Source of the DNA: Caballeronia hypogeia
Lineage (GTDB): Bacteria > Pseudomonadota > Gammaproteobacteria > Burkholderiales > Burkholderiaceae
Reading direction: 5' to 3'
Length of the DNA: 64,000 bases
Assembly (NCBI RefSeq): GCF_001544875.2
Contig: NZ_FCOA02000001.1
Location: 496,001 to 560,000 of the forward strand
Each line of letters opens with the position of its first letter. Position 1 is the first letter of the stretch. The translations under genes were made by a program, and so were the position numbers. Below are positions 58,021 through 64,000 of the stretch, in pieces. A model generated the notes under the pieces. It was not told where the DNA came from, searched no databases, and saw only the letters and a program-made list of their open reading frames with translations.

Positions 58021-58701
58021 CTATTCCTCGGAAATGCCGTCTTGTCGCTCAAAACAATCGATAAGCGCCGCCCGCAAATCCGTAGTCGAAAGTTTAGGCT
58101 TATCGAATGTAAAACGATTGCGCGTTTCCGCAAGCAGCAAATCGCAGCCGTACCGGTCTATCCCCAATAAGCGCAGATTCGCGGGACGGCGCGGATAAGC
58201 ATCGAAATATTCGCAAAGCGCCGATTCGTCCGCCGCCGAAAGCGGTTCCAGAGGATCGAGTTCGTCACCGGCGAGCCAGCCCATTGCGCCAAAGCCGCCG
58301 ATATAACGCATGCGCTCGAGCGACATCACCCAGAAAGAAAAGTCGCCGAGTTCCAGATAGCGCGCGGCATCCGGGTGATAACGCAGGTACCGGCGCGCGA
58401 GTTCGTCGCCTTCTTCGGGCGCGGCGGGCGTGAAGCTGCCTAGCATCGTGAGACGCTGTCCTTGCAGCACGCCGCCCTCCGTCGCATGCGCGACCAGAAA
58501 GCCGGCGCGCGCATCGGCGTGGAGATTGCGCGTGTGCTCGGCCAGATGACTGATCAGCAGCATCGGTACATGCCGCGCGGTGGGCGCGTACGGCAGCGCG
58601 GTCGGATACGGAAAGCCGCGCGGTTCGCGCGAATGCGTGGCGAGCGTGCCCTCGGCCACGTGATGCAACAGGTGAAGCGGCGCTTGCGACGGAATGTTCA
58701 T
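58021..58701 (-). CDS. HugZ-type pyridoxamine 5'-phosphate oxidase-fold protein
   Basis: 226 residues. Split-barrel part TLATHSREPRGFPYPTALPY and LLISHLAEHTRNLHADARAG; a C-terminal DUF2470-like helical part LCEYFDAYPRRPANLRLLGI. HugZ-type proteins bind heme or flavin; the ligand here is not settled. No operon partner. Confidence 0.8.
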   Translation of the reverse strand: MNIPSQAPLHLLHHVAEGTLATHSREPRGFPYPTALPYAPTARHVPMLLISHLAEHTRNLHADARAGFLVAHATEGGVLQGQRLTMLGSFTPAAPEEGDELARRYLRYHPDAARYLELGDFSFWVMSLERMRYIGGFGAMGWLAGDELDPLEPLSAADESALCEYFDAYPRRPANLRLLGIDRYGCDLLLAETRNRFTFDKPKLSTTDLRAALIDCFERQDGISEE

Positions 58702-58800
58702 CCGGGCCCCATGCGGTCGTGAATCGGTCGAACGATGTTAATGCAGCGCCACCGAGCGTGTCTCCTGGCCGTTCGATAGAATCGAAAGCCTTCGCGTCCG

Positions 58801-60084
58801 ATGACATCATCATCGGTTGCCTCGCATTCCGCGCAACTTTCCAGATCGGTTTCTTCCGTGTCCGACTCGACCACCGCTTCCCCCGCCGCCCGCGAGTCCG
58901 ATCCGACGCTCGCGCTTCACCGGAGCCTGCCGCCCGCCACGCGCGCCCGAGCGCGCTACGCGACGATGGCCGTGTTCTTCATCGCGGGCATGATGTACGC
59001 GTCGTGGGGCGTGCACGTGCCGACCGTGCGCGATAAGTTCGCGCTGAGCCCGGGCATGTTGTCGCTCGCGCTGCTCGCGGTCGCGGGCGGCTCCATCTTC
59101 GCGATGCTCACGGCCGGATCGTGGATCGCGCGCGCCGGCACGCGCACGGCCTGCATGGCGGGCGGCATCACGATGATGATCTGCGGTTCGCTGATCCTCG
59201 TCACACCGTGGTTCTGGCTGCTGCTTGTCGTGCTCGCGATATTCGGCTTCGGCATGGCGACGCTCGACGTCGCGATGAACGCGGAAGCGAGCGCGGTAGA
59301 ACAGGCGCTCGCGCGGCCGATCATGTCGTCGCTGCACGGCATGTTCAGCGTCGGCGGCATGGCGGGCGCGGCGATTGGCGGCGCATTGCTCGCACACGGG
59401 CTCGCGCCCGCCGCGCATCTCGCGCTGGCTTCGGGCGCGAGTCTCGTCGTGTTGCTGATCTCGATGCCCGCGGTGCTGCCGCACGTGCCGCATCACGCGG
59501 AACACGCAAAGGCGTCGTCGTCGAACCGCTGGCGCTCGGGCGCGCTGTGGGCGCTGGGCGGCCTCGCGCTCGTCGCGCTGATCGCGGAAGGCGCGATGTA
59601 CGACTGGGCCACCGTCTACATGCGCGATATCGTCGCCGCCACGCCTTCGGTGTCGAGCGCCGCTTACGCCGCGTTCTCCGGCGGCATGGCGGCCGGGCGC
59701 TTCGGCGGCGACGCGGTCCGCGCGCGCTTCGGGGCGCCGCAACTGGTCTTCGGCAGCGCGGGGCTCGCGTTCATCGGCATGGCGATGGCGCTGCTGCTGC
59801 CGAACACCTTCGTCACGATGACCGGCTTCACGCTGATGGGCTTAGGTCTCGCGAACATGATGCCGGTGCTGTTCGCGGCGGCGGCGCGCGTGGAAGGCGT
59901 GACGGCGGCGGAAGGGCTCGCGCAGGTCGCGGGCCTCGCGTACTTCGGGCTGTTGCTCGGGCCTGTGCTGATCGGCGGCGTCGCGCAGATCAGCAATCTG
60001 CCGATCGGACTGTGCGTCGTGGCCGCGTGCTGCCTCGTCATCACCGTGATCGGGCCGCGCATTCTCAGGCGCTGGAAGATATGA
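58801..60084 (+). CDS. MFS transporter (YbjJ-like)
   Basis: 427 residues. About 12 hydrophobic helices: ATMAVFFIAGMMYASWGVHV first, then GMATLDVAMNAEASAVEQAL after helix 4. The order and MNAEA motif resemble E. coli YbjJ. The N-terminal 50 residues before helix 1 are Ser/Ala-rich; the true start may be MAVFFIAGMM (58966). Substrate unknown. Confidence 0.8.
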   Translation: MTSSSVASHSAQLSRSVSSVSDSTTASPAARESDPTLALHRSLPPATRARARYATMAVFFIAGMMYASWGVHVPTVRDKFALSPGMLSLALLAVAGGSIFAMLTAGSWIARAGTRTACMAGGITMMICGSLILVTPWFWLLLVVLAIFGFGMATLDVAMNAEASAVEQALARPIMSSLHGMFSVGGMAGAAIGGALLAHGLAPAAHLALASGASLVVLLISMPAVLPHVPHHAEHAKASSSNRWRSGALWALGGLALVALIAEGAMYDWATVYMRDIVAATPSVSSAAYAAFSGGMAAGRFGGDAVRARFGAPQLVFGSAGLAFIGMAMALLLPNTFVTMTGFTLMGLGLANMMPVLFAAAARVEGVTAAEGLAQVAGLAYFGLLLGPVLIGGVAQISNLPIGLCVVAACCLVITVIGPRILRRWKI

Positions 60085-60118
60085 AAAAAGCGCGCGGCCC
60101 TTTCGGTGCCGCGCGCTT
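60084..60118. terminator. Terminator between the MFS gene and the binding-protein gene
   Basis: An A-run, AAGCGCGCGGC, loop, GCCGCGCGCTT. Confidence 0.75.
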
Positions 60119-60146
60119 CTCTGGACTTCGTAAAACCCGAAGGCAA

Positions 60147-61292
60147 TTACATCTTCACGACGTCGAGCAGCGTCTTCTTGCCCTTCTTGTAGTCGTACAG
60201 CGAGATCACGCCGTGCTTCAGGTCGCCCTTCGAATCGAAGGTCGTCTGGCCGATCACGCCCTTGTAGTCCGTGTTCGGCATCGCGGCGAGAATCTTCGCC
60301 GGATCGGTCGAGTTCGCGCGCTTCATCGCGTCGACGATGATGTACACCGCGTCATACGTGAACGGTGCGTAGATCTGGATCGGCTGGCCGAAACGCTTCT
60401 GGAACTTGGCCGCGAACGCCGCGCCGCCTTCCATCTTTTCCAGCGCCATGCCGGCTTCCGAGCACACGATGTTGTCGGTCGCGTCGCCAGCCAGGTCAGC
60501 CAGCTTTTCCGTGCACACGCCGTCGCCTGCCAGCACCTTCGCACGCAGGCCGAGCTGCTTGGCTTGCTTGGCGAACGGGCCGCCGGTCGCGTCCATGCCG
60601 CCGTACATCACGGCGTCGGGATTCTCACCCTTGATCTTCGTCAGAATCGCGCGGAAGTCGACGGCCTTGTCGTTCGTCGCGTCGTGCGAGATGACCTTCA
60701 GGCCGAGCGACTTGGCGGTCTTCTCGAATTCGTTCGCGAGACCCTGACCGTAAGCGGTCGAGTCGTCGACGACGGCAACCGTCTTCACTTTCAGGTTCTT
60801 CGCCGCGTAGTTGGCGAGCGCCGGGCCTTGCTGCGCATCGGTCGCGACGACGCGGTACGTCGTCTTGAAACCTTGCTGCGTGTAGGCGGGGTTCGTTGCC
60901 GACGGGGAGATCTGGACGATGCCCGCGTCGCTGTAAATCTTCGAAGCCGGGATCGAGGTACCGGAGTTCAGGTGACCGACGACTGCAACGACCTTGTCGT
61001 CGACGAGCTTCTGCGCGACTTGCGTAGCGGTACGCGGGTCAGCGGCGTCGTCTTGCGGGTCGAGTTGAAGCGTGATCTTCTCGCCGCCGATCGTGAGACC
61101 CTTTGCGTTGATCTCTTCGACTGCGAGCCGCGCGCCGTTTTCGTTGTCCTTGCCCAGGTGAGCAATACCGCCGGTCAGCGGAGCGACGTGACCGATCTTG
61201 ACGACCTGGTCGGCTGCTGCGGACGTTGCCAACGTGGCGAACAGCACGGCTGCGGCGCTGATCGGCAACAGTTTGTGAAGCTTGGTGTTCAT
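60147..61292 (-). CDS. Periplasmic branched-chain amino-acid binding protein of an ABC transporter
   Basis: 381 residues from MNTKLHKLLPISAAAVLFAT (ATG 61292). Sec signal with cleavage after SAAA; LivJ/K-fold marks VKIGHVAPLTGGIAHLGKDN, VVGHLNSGTSIPASKIY and NPAYTQQGFKTTYRVVATD. No permease or ATPase genes are beside it, so it works with a transporter encoded elsewhere. Confidence 0.92.
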   Translation of the reverse strand: MNTKLHKLLPISAAAVLFATLATSAAADQVVKIGHVAPLTGGIAHLGKDNENGARLAVEEINAKGLTIGGEKITLQLDPQDDAADPRTATQVAQKLVDDKVVAVVGHLNSGTSIPASKIYSDAGIVQISPSATNPAYTQQGFKTTYRVVATDAQQGPALANYAAKNLKVKTVAVVDDSTAYGQGLANEFEKTAKSLGLKVISHDATNDKAVDFRAILTKIKGENPDAVMYGGMDATGGPFAKQAKQLGLRAKVLAGDGVCTEKLADLAGDATDNIVCSEAGMALEKMEGGAAFAAKFQKRFGQPIQIYAPFTYDAVYIIVDAMKRANSTDPAKILAAMPNTDYKGVIGQTTFDSKGDLKHGVISLYDYKKGKKTLLDVVKM

Positions 61293-61837
61293 GTAAGTCT
61301 CCAGTTTCGGTCCCAAAAACAACGTAATCGCCCTGTGCCCCGTCTTTCATCACGATCGCTCAGTCCCGTGGACGACCACGCCGGATGCATCGTCATGCAC
61401 TTGGCAAGTCCTTCCGGCAGGCCGTTCGTGGCGGCCGCCATCCGCACTGCGCGCAAGTGTAGGGGTGTCAAATTAAATTAGGGAAGTTTTTTAAGATAGT
61501 GGTGTCACTACCAATTAGCGGCCAGTTGAGATGCGCTGGCGTTTGTGCTGGCATTTCTGCGAAGACGCCCTGTACATGCGGGTTTCCGAGACATCGGCGC
61601 GCAAAGGTTTGGGAGTCGTTCAAGTCGGACGGGCGCGTGCCGATAATCTCCGCTTGCGATTCCATTAGCCTGTTTTTTTAAGTCTTTTTTCCGCCTTGTG
61701 TTTAGAACAGCGCCTCTAAAATCCCCGCGCGGTCAAATGGCATGCCTGCCGGCGGACGCCGGATTCGTCAGGGCGACTGAAAGGGAAAACTGGCAAACTC
61801 GACGGCTGACCATCTCATACATATAAGGAGCTTCGAC
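61293..61837. other. Intergenic region upstream of the binding-protein gene
   Basis: 545 bases with the binding-protein promoter on the left and AAGGAG (61828-61833 region) before the dienelactone hydrolase start on the right. I see no gene or structured RNA. Confidence 0.4.
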
Positions 61838-62542
61838 GTGACCGTATCCGTGACTTCACGCTGGATCGACATTCCCGCCGACGGCGGCAGCTTCCAGGGC
61901 TATCTCGCGCTACCGAAGTCGGGCGCCGGCCCGGCCGTGATCATCCTGCAGGAGATCTTCGGCGTGAACGCCCACATCCGCAGCGTCGCGGATCAGTACG
62001 CCGCCGACGGCTATATCGCGCTCGCGCCCGACGTCTTCTGGCGCACGCAGCCGCGCGTCGAACTCGGCTACGAAGGCCCGGATCGCGAAAAGGCGATGGA
62101 ACTGCTGCAAAAGACGAAGGTCGATGCCGCGGTTGCGGATGTCGGCGCGGCGGCGAAGGCGTTGCGCGCGCTGCCCGAAGTGAACGGCAAGGTTGCGGCC
62201 ATCGGCTATTGCTTCGGCGGCCGGCTCGCGTATCTTGCAGCGGCGCAGGGATCGGTGGATGTGGCGGTGGCCTATTACGGCGGCGGCATCCAGAACGCGC
62301 TCGACAAGGCCGATCAGATCAAGTCGCCGATGCAGTTCCACTACGGCGAACTCGACGCCCACATTCCCGCCGATGCCGTGGACGCGGTGCGCCAGAAGTT
62401 CGCGGGCCGCAAGGACTCGGAACTGTATGTGTACCCGCAGGCCGATCACGGCTTCAACTGCGGCGATCGCGCGTCATACAACGCGAAGGCATCGGCGCTC
62501 GCGCACGGGCGCACACTGACCTTCCTCGGCGAACATCTGTAA
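61838..62542 (+). CDS. Dienelactone hydrolase family protein
   Basis: 234 residues from GTG 61838. Catalytic Cys in IGYCFGGRLAYLAA, the acid in GELDAHIPADA and His in YPQADHGFNCGDR. Such enzymes open lactone rings in aromatic degradation, but the cluster here gives no pathway. Confidence 0.9.
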   Translation: MTVSVTSRWIDIPADGGSFQGYLALPKSGAGPAVIILQEIFGVNAHIRSVADQYAADGYIALAPDVFWRTQPRVELGYEGPDREKAMELLQKTKVDAAVADVGAAAKALRALPEVNGKVAAIGYCFGGRLAYLAAAQGSVDVAVAYYGGGIQNALDKADQIKSPMQFHYGELDAHIPADAVDAVRQKFAGRKDSELYVYPQADHGFNCGDRASYNAKASALAHGRTLTFLGEHL

Positions 62543-62582
62543 TGGAAACGTGAAGTGGCGGGCGCGCTTCGAAGCGCGCTCG

Positions 62583-62768
62583 TCATATCAGCGCAGGCAA
62601 GCCTTCAACGAGCAGGAACGCGGCAAGCACACCCAGCAACGCGCCAAATACGCGCAGCACGTTGTTCCTGAGATGCGTCGCGCATGGAATGGCCCCGAGG
62701 AACAGGGCGCCGGCCAGCGCCATCGGGATGATCAGGATGAAGTCGCCGATCGTGAAGTACGTCGTCAT
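62583..62768 (-). CDS. Small two-helix membrane protein
   Basis: 61 residues from MTTYFTIGDFILIIPMALAG (ATG 62768), then GALFLGAIPCATHL and VFGALLGVLAAFLLVEG. No family known. GGAGAC precedes the ATG. Confidence 0.6.
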   Translation of the reverse strand: MTTYFTIGDFILIIPMALAGALFLGAIPCATHLRNNVLRVFGALLGVLAAFLLVEGLPALI

Positions 62769-62991
62769 AATGCGTCTCCCATCGTCCTGCTTTTGGCTTT
62801 GTCGTCGCGCGGAAAGAGCCGCATCGACGTTTCGAGTATAGGCCGCTCGATGCAAGCCGTAGCCGGGATTTCGTGAGACGGGAGACGATCGCCGCGCGCA
62901 AGCCCTTACGCCACAAGCACTTGCGCGCGCCGTTTTTAAGCGAACACGTAAAAACCCTTAGATTCTTCCGATTTCATTCAGCTTTCGATAT

Positions 62992-64000
62992 TCACGCGGC
63001 CTTGATGCGTTCGCATCGGTTCAGCCACGCCGCGCCCGCCAGTCCGACGAGCAGCAGCGCACCAATGAGGCCGGCGACGCCGCTCCATCCGAACGCGGTC
63101 CAGAAGTGGCCGCCGTATGATCCGATCAGGCTCGACCCGAGGTAATACGCGAGCAGATAAAGCGCGGCGGCCTGCCCTTTCGCGTGCGCGGCGAGCCGCC
63201 CGACCCAGCCGCTCGCGACCGAATGTCCGGCGAAGAAGCCAAACGTCAGGCACGCAATGCCGGCGACGATCACCCAAAGCGATTGCGACAAGGTGAGCGC
63301 GACGCCGAGCATCATCAGCGCGATGCCGGTCATCAGCACGCGGCCGCGCCCGAAGACATCGGCCATTTTGCCGGACCACGGCGACGCGACCACGCCGGTC
63401 AGATAGACGGTGAAGATCGCGCCGATCTGCGTCTGGTTCAGCCTGAACGGTGCGCCGAGCAGCCGGTAGCCGACATAGTTATAGAGCGTGACGAAGCTGC
63501 CCATCAGCACGAAGCCGATCAGAAACAGGAACGGCAGACCGGGATGGCGCAGATGTCCGGCGAGCGAGCGCCGATGCTGCGCAAAGCCGACGCCGCGTCG
63601 CGGTTTGAAGCGGCGCGACGGCGGCAGCAGCGAACGGAACGCGAACGTGGCGAGCAGACCGAGCAAGCCGATGCCGCCGATCGCGACGCGCCAGCCGAAC
63701 AGATCCGCGAGCACGCCGCTGATCACACGCCCCGCCATGCCGCCGATGGCCGTTCCGCCAACGTAAAGACCCATCGCGAGGCCTAGTCCTTCCGGATGCA
63801 CCTCTTCCGCAAGATAGGCCATCGCGACCGCGGGAACGCCGCCGAGCGCAAAACCTTCGAGCGCGCGCACGACGAGCAGCGCGTGCCAGTCCGGCAACAT
63901 CGCGGCGACCACCGTCAGCACCGACGAGGCCAGCAGCGAGAGCGTCATCAACCTGTGACGGCTCCAGCTTTCGGAGACGAATCCGGCGATGAAGATCGCA
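62992..64000 (-). CDS. MFS transporter, 5' end beyond window (YnfM-like)
   Basis: At least 336 codons, open through base 64000, so the start is outside. About 10 helices are visible; RALEGFALGGVPAVAMAYLA, GLYVGGTAIGGMAGRVISGV and GRGRVLMTGIALMMLG match inner-membrane efflux proteins of the YnfM type. Substrate unknown. Confidence 0.8.
   Translation of the reverse strand, partial: AIFIAGFVSESWSRHRLMTLSLLASSVLTVVAAMLPDWHALLVVRALEGFALGGVPAVAMAYLAEEVHPEGLGLAMGLYVGGTAIGGMAGRVISGVLADLFGWRVAIGGIGLLGLLATFAFRSLLPPSRRFKPRRGVGFAQHRRSLAGHLRHPGLPFLFLIGFVLMGSFVTLYNYVGYRLLGAPFRLNQTQIGAIFTVYLTGVVASPWSGKMADVFGRGRVLMTGIALMMLGVALTLSQSLWVIVAGIACLTFGFFAGHSVASGWVGRLAAHAKGQAAALYLLAYYLGSSLIGSYGGHFWTAFGWSGVAGLIGALLLVGLAGAAWLNRCERIKAA

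Noticed and set aside
59121..61481. A 786-codon plus-strand frame across the MFS and binding-protein genes
   Set aside because: It overlaps two clear genes, one on each strand, and its product is Arg-rich without motif.

Overview
The window is a piece of a high-GC beta-proteobacterial chromosome, most likely Burkholderia sensu lato (Burkholderia/Paraburkholderia/Caballeronia). This rests on the replication-gene block gyrB-dnaN-dnaA-rpmH-rnpA-yidD-yidC-mnmE, the K/A-rich topoisomerase tail, the short H-NS with its PKYRDP...GRGKPPKW motif, and codon use. I could not run a search, so the genus is an inference.

Layout. 1-25.98 kb is core chromosome: a topoisomerase III tail, a LysR regulator, pckG, a hydroxyacid dehydrogenase, a thioesterase-patatin-OsmC operon, tRNA-Lys(CTT), transporters, dbpA, an AraC/GyrI regulator, then the replication-origin neighbourhood (gyrB, dnaN, dnaA on the minus strand; rpmH, rnpA, yidD, yidC on the plus strand). 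The dnaA-rpmH gap at 17.43-17.84 kb holds a perfect DnaA box and is the best oriC candidate. mnmE, a LysE exporter, yaeQ and a VOC protein follow.

26.0-49.56 kb is an integrated island of about 23.5 kb. It is bounded by a 38-bp perfect direct repeat (26009-26046 and 49518-49555) that is the 3' part of tRNA-Ala(CGC); the intact tRNA is at the right end and an integrase gene sits beside the left repeat. The island is a composite of three parts. (a) 26.1-37.0 kb: an integrase and a translationally coupled operon: SNF2 helicase, a 49-residue ORF, a DUF4391 protein, a type III methyltransferase Mod and a type III nuclease/helicase Res, followed by a small winged-helix-like gene. (b) 37.2-43.1 kb: a serine recombinase, a tRNA-Ala-like relic, a reverse transcriptase of the UG/Abi (antiphage-type) kind, and a second tyrosine recombinase. 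Two paralogous coiled-coil genes, at 38 kb and 43.5 kb, bracket the reverse transcriptase and second recombinase. (c) 43.1-49.3 kb: an IncP-like plasmid backbone, namely three KorB-type operators (TTTAGCSGCTAAA), traJ, an oriT closely resembling that of RK2, a traK-like gene, an iteron origin with a DnaA box, and a TrfA-like initiator preceded by a helix-turn-helix gene. No relaxase, KorB, or mating-pair gene is present, so I infer an element that integrates chromosomally, may replicate, and could only be mobilised in trans.

49.6-64.0 kb returns to core chromosome: cytochrome c, a BON lipoprotein, diaA, yraN, rsmI (the conserved yra cluster), rlpA, a glyoxalase II-like hydrolase with an exonuclease, an Lrp regulator, a CDF cation exporter, H-NS, a HugZ-type protein, transporters, a branched-chain amino-acid binding protein, a dienelactone hydrolase and the start-less part of an MFS gene at the right edge.

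The most interesting material is the expanded type III restriction operon and the reverse transcriptase (two probable antiphage modules) carried by a chromosomal element that retains IncP oriT, oriV and KorB operators.
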